In this document: positions 32,716 to 40,699 of the stretch, in pieces | How the letters are laid out: every line of letters starts with the position of its first letter | How positions within the stretch are numbered: position 1 is the stretch's first letter | Source of the DNA: Sinomonas atrocyanea | Lineage (GTDB): Bacteria > Actinomycetota > Actinomycetes > Actinomycetales > Micrococcaceae | Assembly: GCF_001577305.1 (NCBI RefSeq) | Contig: NZ_CP014518.1 | Coordinates: forward strand, 1-64,000 | DNA length: 64,000 bases | Reading direction: 5' to 3' | Program-made: the position numbers and the translations under genes | Notes under the pieces: generated by a model | The model's input: only the letters and a program-made list of their open reading frames with translations | The model's database searches: none | Told to the model about the DNA's origin: nothing

Positions 32716-34305
32716 TCAGGCGCCGCGGATGCTCCGCGCCCGGTAGCCGAGGACGGCCGCCGCGAGGAGAGCGGCGGTGATGGCGAGGATCCAGGCGACG
32801 GGTGCCCAGTCGGCGTCGGCCGCGGTGACGCGGGGGATGACATGGAACGGGCTGGTGTCCAGCAGCCAGTCCGGTGCCTTGAGCACCGGGCCGAAGACTG
32901 TGACGAGGAGCCAGTACACCAGGAGGAGCCACGCGATCCAACGCAGCAGCGGGGCGGCGCCGACCAGCGCGAGTCCGGCGGCGGTCGCGAGCCACAGCGC
33001 AGGGAGGGTCGCGAGGGTCTGGCGCACGATGTCGCCGGCGCCGATCGGGGCCCCCGTCGCATCGGAGGTCGCCGCGAGCACGGCGCCGCCCACCGCGAAG
33101 GTGGCCGAGGGCGCGAGGAGCGCGGCCACGGCCGTGGGGACGAAGTAGCCCTGCCGCGAGACGGCGGTGGAGAGGAGCCACTCGGCGCGGCCCTCCTCTT
33201 CCTCGGCGGCGAACCGCGCGGCGACCTGGATCCCGAGGACGGCCCCGGTCAGCGCCAGGATGAGCAGGAGCAGCGAGACGAACGTGAAGGTCAGGTCCGC
33301 CTCCGTCGCCGCGTGCGCGGCGAGGAGCTGGCGGATGAAGGCGTTGCCCTCGTAGAAGTCCCGCAGCGTCCCGGTCACGAGCCCGTAGACGAAGCCGAGG
33401 AACACGAAGGCGGCCGTCCAGGTCAGGGTCGGCGCCCGGTAGAGGGCGGCGGTGTGCCCCCACACCCCCGCGCGCCACCGGGTGGGCCCCGGACGCTCGT
33501 GGACCAGTCCGGCGCCGTAGTCCCGCCGGCCGGCCAGCCACGCCCCGACTCCTGCCGCCGCGGCGCCCGCTGCGACGAGGAGGGCGAGCGGTGCCGGGCT
33601 GAGCTCCGTGGCCGGCCGCACGAGCTCCGCCCAGCCCAGCGGGCTCGTCCACAGGGCCCACTCCCCTCCCGTGAGGGTGTCCGCGAGCCCGCGCACCACG
33701 TAGGCGAGGACCAGGATCGTCGCCGCAAGCGTGTTGGCCGTGCGGGCATACGAGCCGATCTGGCAGGTGACCGCGGCAATGCCCGCGAACGTGACTCCCA
33801 CTCCGCCGATGAGCGCCCCGAGTGCGAAGGACTCCTGTGCGCGGGCGCCGGACACCGCGAGGGTGCCACCGATCACGAGGGCCACGGCCGCGGAGGCGAT
33901 CCACGCGAGCAGGACCGCGGCGGCGAGGCGCGCGTGCTGGCCCACGGCCCCCGAGTCGATGAGCTCGGCCTGCCCGGTGTCCTCGGCGGCCCGCGCGTGC
34001 CGGGTGACCGCGAAGACGGCCATGAGCGCGGCGAAGAACATGCCGAAGACCTGCATGCGCCACGTCGTGAAGCCGAAGGGGTCGTCCAGGCGGTCCGCGG
34101 GGCCGAGGAGGAGCATGAACGCCGGGTTGGTGCTCAGGGTCTGCTCGAGCGAGCGCGCCTCGTCGGGGCCCGAGAACACGGTCGAGTAGCTGTTGTACAC
34201 GGTGAACGGGAAGAGCGCGATGATGAGGACCCAGGGTGCGAGCCGGAGCCGGTCGAGCCGGAGCGCGAACAGGAGCAGCCGCCCGGTGCCCGCGAACCCG
34301 CTCAC
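32716..34305 (-). CDS. ABC exporter permease, two-half type
   Basis: A 529-aa integral membrane protein with about 12 helices in two similar halves (starting LDRLRLAPWVLIIALFPFTV and TAALYRAPTLTWTAAFVFLG), each followed by a cytoplasmic EEEE/AEDTGQAELI-like motif before the second helix. This layout matches exporter permeases of the polyketide-antibiotic type found next to a single ATPase. GTG 34305 overlaps the ATPase stop by 4 nt, so the two form one coupled exporter operon. Confidence 0.88.
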   Translation of the reverse strand: MSGFAGTGRLLLFALRLDRLRLAPWVLIIALFPFTVYNSYSTVFSGPDEARSLEQTLSTNPAFMLLLGPADRLDDPFGFTTWRMQVFGMFFAALMAVFAVTRHARAAEDTGQAELIDSGAVGQHARLAAAVLLAWIASAAVALVIGGTLAVSGARAQESFALGALIGGVGVTFAGIAAVTCQIGSYARTANTLAATILVLAYVVRGLADTLTGGEWALWTSPLGWAELVRPATELSPAPLALLVAAGAAAAGVGAWLAGRRDYGAGLVHERPGPTRWRAGVWGHTAALYRAPTLTWTAAFVFLGFVYGLVTGTLRDFYEGNAFIRQLLAAHAATEADLTFTFVSLLLLILALTGAVLGIQVAARFAAEEEEGRAEWLLSTAVSRQGYFVPTAVAALLAPSATFAVGGAVLAATSDATGAPIGAGDIVRQTLATLPALWLATAAGLALVGAAPLLRWIAWLLLVYWLLVTVFGPVLKAPDWLLDTSPFHVIPRVTAADADWAPVAWILAITAALLAAAVLGYRARSIRGA

Positions 34306-35297
34306 GGCTGCTCCTGCCCCGAGCCGCCGCGGTGGCGACCCCGCGCACGACGGCGAGCGGCGGCGTCGTGCGTCCCGCTCTCCTTCCCCTCGGTGCCGGG
34401 CGGGAGGCGGTCGCCGTAGTGCTGGAGGAAGAGGTCCTCGAGGCTCGGAGGGGTGACCGTCAGCGCGCGCAGGCCGTGGGCGGCGAGGGCGTTCATGGCG
34501 AGGCCGAGCCCCTCGCCGTCGACGCTGAAGCGCACGCGGCCGTCGTCGATGCGCAGGTCCGCGACGCCGGGCAGCGCCGCGAGGGCGTCGGGACGGGCCG
34601 CGCCGTCCGCGAGCGTCGCGGCGACGGTGGTGCGGGCGCGGACCTGCATCTGCTCGAGCGTGCCGGTCTCGATGACCCGGCCCTGGCGGACGATGCTGAT
34701 GCGGTCCGCGAGGGCCTCGACCTCGGCCAGGATGTGGCTCGAGAGCAGCACGCTCCGTCCCGCGGCCTTCTCCCGCCGGATCTCCTGGCGGAACAGGGCC
34801 TCCATGAGCGGGTCCAGGCCAGCCGTGGGCTCGTCGAGGATGAGGAGCTCCGCGCGGGAGGCGAGGGCGGCGACGATCGCGACCTTCTGCCGGTTGCCCT
34901 TCGAGTAGGCGCGGCCGCGCTTGGACGGGTCCAGTTCGAACGTGTCGATGAGCTCGGCCCGGCGCGGCTCGTCGAGGCCGCCGCGGAGGCGTCCGATGAG
35001 GTCGATGGCCTGCCCGCCCGTGAGGGAGGGCCACAGGCTCACGTCCCCGGGAACGTAGGCGATGCGCCGGTGGAGGCGCACGACGTCGCGCCAGGGATCC
35101 CCGCCGAGCAGTTCGACATGGCCGGCCTCGGCCCGGAGGAGGCCGAGGAGGATCCGGAGCGTGGTCGACTTCCCCGCACCGTTGGGCCCGAGGAAGCCGA
35201 GGACCTCGCCCTCGCGGACCTCGAGGTCCAGCCCGTCGAGGGCGCGCACCCTGCCGAAGGTCTTCGTCAGGCCCGTGATGCTGACCGGGGCGACCAT
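34302..35297 (-). CDS. ABC exporter ATP-binding protein
   Basis: A 331-aa ATPase: Walker A LGPNGAGKST, signature YSKGNRQKVAIVAAL (a variant of LSGGQ, usual in CcmA-type antibiotic exporters), Walker B ELLILDEPTAGLDPLM, and H-loop VLLSSHILAEVEALADRI. The C-terminal extension of about 100 residues ends LTVTPPSLEDLFLQHYGDRL, typical of DrrA-like ATPases. Start ATG 35297. Together with the downstream permease it forms a probable drug or natural-product efflux pump. Confidence 0.92.
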   Translation of the reverse strand: MVAPVSITGLTKTFGRVRALDGLDLEVREGEVLGFLGPNGAGKSTTLRILLGLLRAEAGHVELLGGDPWRDVVRLHRRIAYVPGDVSLWPSLTGGQAIDLIGRLRGGLDEPRRAELIDTFELDPSKRGRAYSKGNRQKVAIVAALASRAELLILDEPTAGLDPLMEALFRQEIRREKAAGRSVLLSSHILAEVEALADRISIVRQGRVIETGTLEQMQVRARTTVAATLADGAARPDALAALPGVADLRIDDGRVRFSVDGEGLGLAMNALAAHGLRALTVTPPSLEDLFLQHYGDRLPPGTEGKESGTHDAAARRRARGRHRGGSGQEQP

Positions 35298-35307
35298 GTG
35301 CGGGCCC

Positions 35308-35751
35308 TCACGCGAGGTCGTAGACGACGAGGGTGGTCCCGGGCTCGAGGCGTGCCCCCGTGGAGCGGTACGTGGCCAGGGCCGCCTCATTGCCCTGCTC
35401 CGCGGCCGTCCACATGCCGTAGCACCCGCCCTCGCGGGCGATCTCCGCGAGGGCGTTGACCAGGTGCGAGGCCACGCCGCGGCGGCGCCAGCCCTCCGCC
35501 ACGGCGAGCTCGTAGAGGAACATCTCGGTGCCCTTGTCCGGGTGGGCGGTCTCGACGCCGCTGACGAACCCGACCGCCCGGCCGTCCGAGTCCTCGGCGA
35601 GCAGCAGGTGGTGGCCCGGCCGGGTGAGGAACTCGCGGGCGCCAGCTTCGGTGATGGGAGCGTCGAAGAGGTCCGAGGCCGCGGTGAGCCGGCCGGCGTC
35701 GTGCGGTCCGAGGCGGCGGAGTGTGATGTTCGGCGCGTTGTCCGCATCCAC
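35308..35751 (-). CDS. GNAT N-acetyltransferase
   Basis: A 147-aa acetyl-CoA-dependent transferase. The acetyl-CoA loop is WRRRGVASHLVNAL (Q/RxxGxG/A), preceded by MFLYELAVAEGWRR and followed by AAEQGNEAALATYRSTGARL. The FLYELAVAE pattern resembles AAC(3)-I-type aminoglycoside acetyltransferases and relatives; the actual substrate is uncertain. Start GTG 35751. It lies 10 nt upstream of the ABC ATPase on the same strand, so all three may be co-expressed. Confidence 0.85.
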   Translation of the reverse strand: MDADNAPNITLRRLGPHDAGRLTAASDLFDAPITEAGAREFLTRPGHHLLLAEDSDGRAVGFVSGVETAHPDKGTEMFLYELAVAEGWRRRGVASHLVNALAEIAREGGCYGMWTAAEQGNEAALATYRSTGARLEPGTTLVVYDLA

Positions 35752-35938
35752 GGCCCGAGCTTACGCGTTCCGCCGTGGAAGGTGAACGGCGGGCGACCCC
35801 AAGCCCAACTGCAGCTTGCTAGACTCGGACAGCTGAGCCACCCACGGCTCGCCACCCCACAAGACAGCCCGGTACGGACGCAGCCCCCCATCGCGCCCGG
35901 AAACGGCGTGCGCCCGAAAAGAGGAGATCCCCGACCTC

Positions 35939-37387
35939 ATGACCGCTTTGGCCGAGCCCGACTACTACGACGACTTCGACTCCGACTTCCGCTCCGAGCT
36001 CGACGCGAAGTACGAGGAGGGGTTCGGCTACAGCCCCGACCCGGAGGACGAGGACGACGACGGTCTGGACGACCTCTTCGCAGGCATCTTCGACGACGAC
36101 GAGGACGACGACGAGGAGCCCGTGAGGGCCAAGGCCGCGCCGAAGAAGGCCGCGGCGGCCAAGGCGTCCTTGGGATCGCCCGCACCCAAGGGGGCCACCG
36201 CCAAGGGCAGGCCGGCCGCGTCCGAGGTGACCGTGACGACGATCGCCGAGCGCCGTGCCGCCGGCGGCCAGACGCCCGCTCCGGTGGCTGCTGCTGTCTC
36301 GGTGGCTGCTGTCCCTGCTGCGGCTGCGCCGGTTTCCCCTGCCCCGGCGCGCGCGCACCAGCCGGCCCCCGCCCCTGCGGCCGAGCCGGTTCCTGCCGCG
36401 GCGGCCGACGAGGTCGTCGCCGCCGCCCGCCGCGCCGCCGAGAAGGCCCGGGCGGCCGCCGATGAGGCCGCCGCCGCGGCGAAGCAGGCGGTGGCCCACG
36501 CCGTGGCCAAGGCCGCTGCGGCGAAGGCCGCCGCAGCCGAGGCATCCGCCGCGGAGCAGGCCGCCCAGGCCGCCCTGGAGGCGTCGACGGCCGCGGAACA
36601 GGATGCGGTGCGCGCCGCAGCGCAGCTCGAGCTCGTGCTCGCCGCGCCCTCCGGGGTGACCTCGGCGCAGGAGGAGGAGCCCGCGCAGGCCGAGGAAGAG
36701 CCGGCCCAGGCCGAGGAAGATCCGGCGCAGGCCGAGGAGGAGCCCGCCCAGGCCGAGGAGGAGGCTGTGGGCGCCGCGGATCCGGCGCCCGCCGACCCCA
36801 ACTTCGCGCCCCACATCGCCCCGGTCAACCAGCACGTGGAGTTCCTGCGCCGGCTGCGCCCCGGCTTCGAGGTCCCCTACGTCGACCCCATGCACTCCGT
36901 CGACGAGTGCCGGATCGTGAGCCTGTTCTCCAACACCGGCGAGGCGAGCCCCCGCGGCTACGTCTGGGCCGGCGATGACGCCGCCGCGACCCGCCTGCTC
37001 GGCCTGCAGTACCAGCTGGGCCTGCGGCCGGAGTGGATCATGCCGTGGAATGCCTACCCGTGGTTCACCCCGGGCGAGGCCAACGGCAAGCTCACGCCCG
37101 AGCAGCTGCACGCCGGGCTCAAGCCGCTGCTGACGTTCCTCAAGACCGTCCCGCGGGTGTCCGCGATCGTGGCCCACGGCACCGAGGCGAACCGCCTCGC
37201 GCAGATGCTCCTCAAGACGGACAACCCGCTCATCTGGCGCCGCGGCCTCAAGGTCTACAAGGCCCGCGCCCTCCACGGGCGCGCCTTCGCGGGCTCGAAG
37301 GAGCGCCAGACCGAGTGGCTCATCGAGATGGGCCGCGCCTACGCCGACGCGATGGCCCGCGCGGGCCTGCAGACCGGCCGCTCGTAG
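35939..37387 (+). CDS. Uracil-DNA glycosylase-like protein with long repetitive N-terminus
   Basis: A 482-aa protein. Residues 1-60 are very acidic (DEDDDGLDDLF, DDDEDDDEEP). Residues 60-240 are Ala/Lys/Glu-rich and helix-forming, with repeats of AxxAAAEAA type. Residues 240-280 are tandem EEPAQAEE-type heptads. From about 295 a globular domain resembling uracil-DNA-glycosylase superfamily members begins: FEVPYVDPMHSVDECRIVSL, ILMPWNAYPW-like IMPWNAYPWFTP, and a late SAIVAHGTEANRLAQMLL. Repair activity is inferred. ATG 35939, with GAGGAG 10-15 nt upstream. Confidence 0.7.
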   Translation: MTALAEPDYYDDFDSDFRSELDAKYEEGFGYSPDPEDEDDDGLDDLFAGIFDDDEDDDEEPVRAKAAPKKAAAAKASLGSPAPKGATAKGRPAASEVTVTTIAERRAAGGQTPAPVAAAVSVAAVPAAAAPVSPAPARAHQPAPAPAAEPVPAAAADEVVAAARRAAEKARAAADEAAAAAKQAVAHAVAKAAAAKAAAAEASAAEQAAQAALEASTAAEQDAVRAAAQLELVLAAPSGVTSAQEEEPAQAEEEPAQAEEDPAQAEEEPAQAEEEAVGAADPAPADPNFAPHIAPVNQHVEFLRRLRPGFEVPYVDPMHSVDECRIVSLFSNTGEASPRGYVWAGDDAAATRLLGLQYQLGLRPEWIMPWNAYPWFTPGEANGKLTPEQLHAGLKPLLTFLKTVPRVSAIVAHGTEANRLAQMLLKTDNPLIWRRGLKVYKARALHGRAFAGSKERQTEWLIEMGRAYADAMARAGLQTGRS

Positions 37388-37416
37388 CGCACAGGGGACC
37401 GCGGAGCACCCCAAAG

Positions 37417-37468
37417 ACACGGAAGCGGACGACGGCGGCCTCCCGGCCGACGTCGTCCGCTTCCGTGT
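37417..37468. terminator. Bidirectional terminator
   Basis: An 18-bp perfect stem, ACACGGAAGCGGACGACG (37417-37434) with CGTCGTCCGCTTCCGTGT (37451-37468), has a nested GGCC/GGCC loop and lies between two convergent genes. Confidence 0.85.
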
Positions 37469-37478
37469 GTGGTGGTGA

Positions 37479-37625
37479 CTACTTGCTGCGGGGCTTGCGC
37501 AGGTGCGCCACCGGATCGGAGTCCAGGGCGACGGCCCTCTTGGCCTTCTTCGCCGCGCGCTGCTCCTTGATGGTCTTTGACGGTTTCTTGTGGGTTTCGG
37601 GCTGGTGAGGCTGCTTGTCAGGCAT
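37479..37625 (-). CDS. 48-aa basic small protein
   Basis: MPDKQPHQPETHKKPSKTIK, then EQRAAKKAKRAVALDSDPVA and HLRKPRSK. The ATG at 37625 has a perfect AAAGGAG at 6-nt spacing. The protein is rich in Lys/Arg and has no hydrophobic segment; it looks like the small KEKRAAKKAKR-type conserved proteins of Arthrobacter, function unknown, perhaps RNA- or ribosome-associated. It converges with the glycosylase-like gene over a shared terminator. Confidence 0.8.
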   Translation of the reverse strand: MPDKQPHQPETHKKPSKTIKEQRAAKKAKRAVALDSDPVAHLRKPRSK

Positions 37626-37688
37626 GTCAGAGCTCCTTTGATCGTCCCCCGATTCACATGACGATACGCCGGTAGGATGCTGGGCACC

Positions 37689-38087
37689 ATGCCTCCTTCC
37701 AACGCACCTGCATCGTCCCCCTCAGCGGTGAGGATCGACTCCTGGCTGTGGGCCGTGCGCGCCTTCAAGACGCGCTCTGCCGCCACCGCCGCCTGCCGCG
37801 CGGGGCACATCCGGCTCAACGGCAACCCGGTCAAGGCCTCGCAGACCGTGGTCCCGGGCGACACGATCCGGGTCCGGCAGCCGGGATTCGAGCGGATCCT
37901 CGAGGTGCACGTGCTGATCGTCAAGCGGGTCGGCGCCGAGGCGGCCTCGAGGTGCTACACGGACCACACGCCCGAGCGGCCGCCCGCGCCGTTCCTCGGC
38001 CTGCCGCAGCGCGACCGCGGCGCTGGCCGGCCCACCAAGAAGGACCGGCGCGAGATGGAGCGGCTGCGCGGGCAGCAGGCGGAGTAG
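37689..38087 (+). CDS. S4-domain RNA-binding protein (Hsp15-like)
   Basis: A 132-aa protein. An S4 domain spans residues about 13-75: RIDSWLWAVRAFKTRSAATA, ACRAGHIRLNGNPVKASQTV, VVPGDTIRVRQPGFERILEV. A basic C-terminal tail ends with KKDRREMERLRG. Hsp15/RqcH-associated S4 proteins act on stalled 50S subunits; that role is possible but unproven here. ATG 37689 was preferred to 37677, where the ribosome site would be too close. Confidence 0.9.
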   Translation: MPPSNAPASSPSAVRIDSWLWAVRAFKTRSAATAACRAGHIRLNGNPVKASQTVVPGDTIRVRQPGFERILEVHVLIVKRVGAEAASRCYTDHTPERPPAPFLGLPQRDRGAGRPTKKDRREMERLRGQQAE

Positions 38088-38130
38088 GCCCCTTGAGGGT
38101 TCTGCCGGGCGGATCTGGAAGGATCGGGGG

Positions 38131-39129
38131 ATGACCTCAACTCCACGAACGATCGCAGGAACCGACGTCGGCCCCGTGGGCTTCGGCTGGATGAACCTGA
38201 GCCAGTCCTACGGCCCGCTGCCCTCCCGCGAGGACGCCGCCAAGCTCCTCCTGCACGCCCTCGACGCCGGCGTGGCCCACTTCGACACCGCCACCATCTA
38301 CGGCGCGACCGCCAACGAGACGCTCCTCGGCGAGACCCTCGCGGGCCGCCGCGACGAGTTCTTCCTCGCCTCCAAGGGCGGCATGTCCTCGCAGGACGGG
38401 CGCCGCGTGATCGACGGCCGCCCCGAGACGCTGCGCGCCCATGTCGACGCCTCCCTCGCGCGCCTGCGCACCGAGAAGATCGACCTGTACTACCTGCACC
38501 GCTGGGACCGCACCGTCCCCATCGAGGAGTCCGTCGGGGCGCTCGGCGAGCTGGTCCGCGAGGGCAAGATCGGCGCCGTCGGCCTCTCCGAAATCGGCGC
38601 GGAGACGCTGCGGCGCGCCCACGCCGAGCACCCGGTGGCCGCGCTGCAGAGCGAGTACTCGCCGTGGACCCGCAACCCCGAGCTGGGAACGCTGCAGGCC
38701 TGCCGCGAGCTGGGAGTCGCGTTCGTCGCCTTCAGCCCGGTGGGCCGCGGTGCCTTCGGCGGAGTGCTGCGCGACCCCGCCGCGCTGCCGGACTGGGACC
38801 TGCGCCAATCGATGCCGCGGTTCGACGCCGAGCACTGGCCCGCGAACCTCGCCCTCCTGGACCGCTTCGGCGATCTCGCGCGCGAGGCCGGGTGCTCGCC
38901 CGCGCAGCTCGCCATCGCCTGGGTCCTCTCCCGCGGCGAGCACGTCATCGCCCTGCCCGGCACCCGCAGCGCGGACCATCTCGACGAGGACTTCGCCGCG
39001 GGGTCCCTGGAGCTCCCCGCTCACGTGCTCGCCGGCGTGGACGAGCTGGTCAACGAGCGCACCGTGTCCGGACCGCGCTACTCGCCGGCGGCGCAGGCCG
39101 ATGTCGACACCGAGGAGTTCGCCTCCTGA
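38131..39129 (+). CDS. Aldo/keto reductase
   Basis: A 332-aa (beta/alpha)8 NADPH-dependent reductase. The catalytic tetrad is visible: Asp/Tyr in HFDTATIYGATANE, Lys in FLASKGG, His in DLYYLHRWDRT. Cofactor-binding residues are in the C-terminal GTRSADHLDEDF. It resembles YakC/pyridoxal-reductase-type AKRs; substrate unknown. It lies 43 nt after the S4-domain gene. Confidence 0.92.
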   Translation: MTSTPRTIAGTDVGPVGFGWMNLSQSYGPLPSREDAAKLLLHALDAGVAHFDTATIYGATANETLLGETLAGRRDEFFLASKGGMSSQDGRRVIDGRPETLRAHVDASLARLRTEKIDLYYLHRWDRTVPIEESVGALGELVREGKIGAVGLSEIGAETLRRAHAEHPVAALQSEYSPWTRNPELGTLQACRELGVAFVAFSPVGRGAFGGVLRDPAALPDWDLRQSMPRFDAEHWPANLALLDRFGDLAREAGCSPAQLAIAWVLSRGEHVIALPGTRSADHLDEDFAAGSLELPAHVLAGVDELVNERTVSGPRYSPAAQADVDTEEFAS

Positions 39130-39163
39130 CGGGTGATCCGCGTCACGGCGTTGCGCCTTGATG

Positions 39164-39182
39164 TGGTCCTACCAAGTGGTAG
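39164..39182. promoter_or_regulatory. Operator-like inverted repeats upstream of the AtoE operon
   Basis: TGGTCCTACCA (39164-39174) and ACCAAGTGGT (39171-39180) form two overlapping dyads, the first of GntR/FadR-like TGGT..ACCA form, about 70 bp upstream of the transporter start. No cognate regulator is in the window. Confidence 0.4.
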
Positions 39183-39247
39183 CTTCCCGTTGTCGGCCAA
39201 CGCAGCCCGGAGCGCGGGACGCGCCGACCTGACCACTGAGGAACACC

Positions 39248-40699
39248 ATGTCGAGCACCCCGAAGACCGGCGCGCACGGCGCGACCACCCTGGCGCCCCC
39301 ACGGAAGACCCTGATCCAGCGCTTCACCGACCTCTGCGTCCGCTACGTCGAGCGGCTCATGCCGGACCCGTTCCTGTTCGCGGTCATCCTCACCCTGCTC
39401 GTGGTGGCCATGATCCTGCTGTGGGTCCCGCACGCGTCGGCCAAGGGGATCCTCGAGGGCTGGTACCAAGGGGTCTGGGGCACCAACAACATCTTCACGT
39501 TCGCGCTGCAGATGGTGCTGATCCTGGTCAGCGGCTACACGCTCGCCGAGGCGCCGGCGGTGAAGAGGGGCCTGATCTGGCTGGCCTCCAAGCCGCGGAA
39601 CCAGATCGAGGGCGCCCTCATGTGCTTCGGGGCCGCCGCCGTGGCGAACATCCTCAACTGGGGCCTGGGCCTCGTGGTCGGCGCGCTGCTCGGCCGCCGG
39701 ATCTTCGCCCGGCTCTCCACGGCCAACTTCGGGTACATGATCGCGGCCGGCTACATGGGGTACATGCTGTGGACCAACGGGTTCTCGAGCTCGATCGCCC
39801 TCGCCAACACCGACCCGACCAGCAAGCTCAACGTCATCTTCACGGCGACCCACCAGCTCGTGCCGCTCGATCTGACCATCCTCCAGCCCTACAGCTGGGT
39901 GACCGTCCTCGTGGTCATCGCGGCGCTCGCGCTCCTGATCTGGAAGATGGCCCCGCACGAGACGGACGACGTGGACCGCGACGCTCTCCTGGGCGCCGGC
40001 GCGATGGACGAGGATTCGCCGCGCACCGCCCCCGCGCCGGGCGCGCGCCGCTCCTTCGCCGAGCGGCTCGAGGGGCTGTGGATCCTCAACGTCCTGCTCT
40101 TCCTCGCGGGAGCGGCCTACTTCGTCATCAGCGGCTTCAACCTCAACATCTCCTCCATGGTGATGCTCTTCACCATCCTCGCCGCGCTGCTGCACGGGAC
40201 GCCCATCCGCTTCATCCGGGCCTTCACGGACGCGGCCAAGACGTGCGGCCCGCTCCTGCTGCAGTACCCGCTCTACGGCGGGATCGTGGGCCTGCTCGCC
40301 TACGCACCGGACGCCCACACCAAGCCGCTGCAGGCGGTCATCTCCGCCTCCATCGTGGCCGGCGCGACCACCGCGACCCTGCCCTTCCTGAACTTCCTCG
40401 GGTCCATCATCATCTCCCTCTTCGTCCCCTCCGGCGGCGGCCACTGGGGCGTCCAGGGGCCCATCGCCGTCGAGGCGGCGCGCCAGCTGGGCGAGAGCTC
40501 GCCGGCCTACCTCGGCAAGGTCTCCATGTCCGTCGCGGCCGGTGAGGCGGTGGCCAACATGATCCAGCCGTTCTGGCTGCTGCCGGTGCTCGCGATCGCC
40601 AAGCTGAGCGTCCGGAAGGTCATGGGCTACACCGTGGCCGCGTTCCTGGTCGGCTTCGTCATCTTCGGCATCGCGATGCTGGTCATGCCGCATGTCTGA
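39248..40699 (+). CDS. Short-chain fatty acid transporter, AtoE family
   Basis: A 483-aa membrane protein with about 12 helices, starting RFTDLCVRYVERLMPDPFLF. Typical AtoE/TIGR00366 segments are NNIFTFALQMVLILVSGYTL, GALMCFGAAAVANILNWGLG, FVPSGGGHWGVQGPIAVEAA and NMIQPFWLLPVLAIAKL. It probably imports short-chain carboxylates. Start ATG 39248 with GAGGAAC upstream. Its stop overlaps the amidase start by 8 nt, so the amidase may release or process a related carboxylate or amide. Confidence 0.92.
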   Translation: MSSTPKTGAHGATTLAPPRKTLIQRFTDLCVRYVERLMPDPFLFAVILTLLVVAMILLWVPHASAKGILEGWYQGVWGTNNIFTFALQMVLILVSGYTLAEAPAVKRGLIWLASKPRNQIEGALMCFGAAAVANILNWGLGLVVGALLGRRIFARLSTANFGYMIAAGYMGYMLWTNGFSSSIALANTDPTSKLNVIFTATHQLVPLDLTILQPYSWVTVLVVIAALALLIWKMAPHETDDVDRDALLGAGAMDEDSPRTAPAPGARRSFAERLEGLWILNVLLFLAGAAYFVISGFNLNISSMVMLFTILAALLHGTPIRFIRAFTDAAKTCGPLLLQYPLYGGIVGLLAYAPDAHTKPLQAVISASIVAGATTATLPFLNFLGSIIISLFVPSGGGHWGVQGPIAVEAARQLGESSPAYLGKVSMSVAAGEAVANMIQPFWLLPVLAIAKLSVRKVMGYTVAAFLVGFVIFGIAMLVMPHV

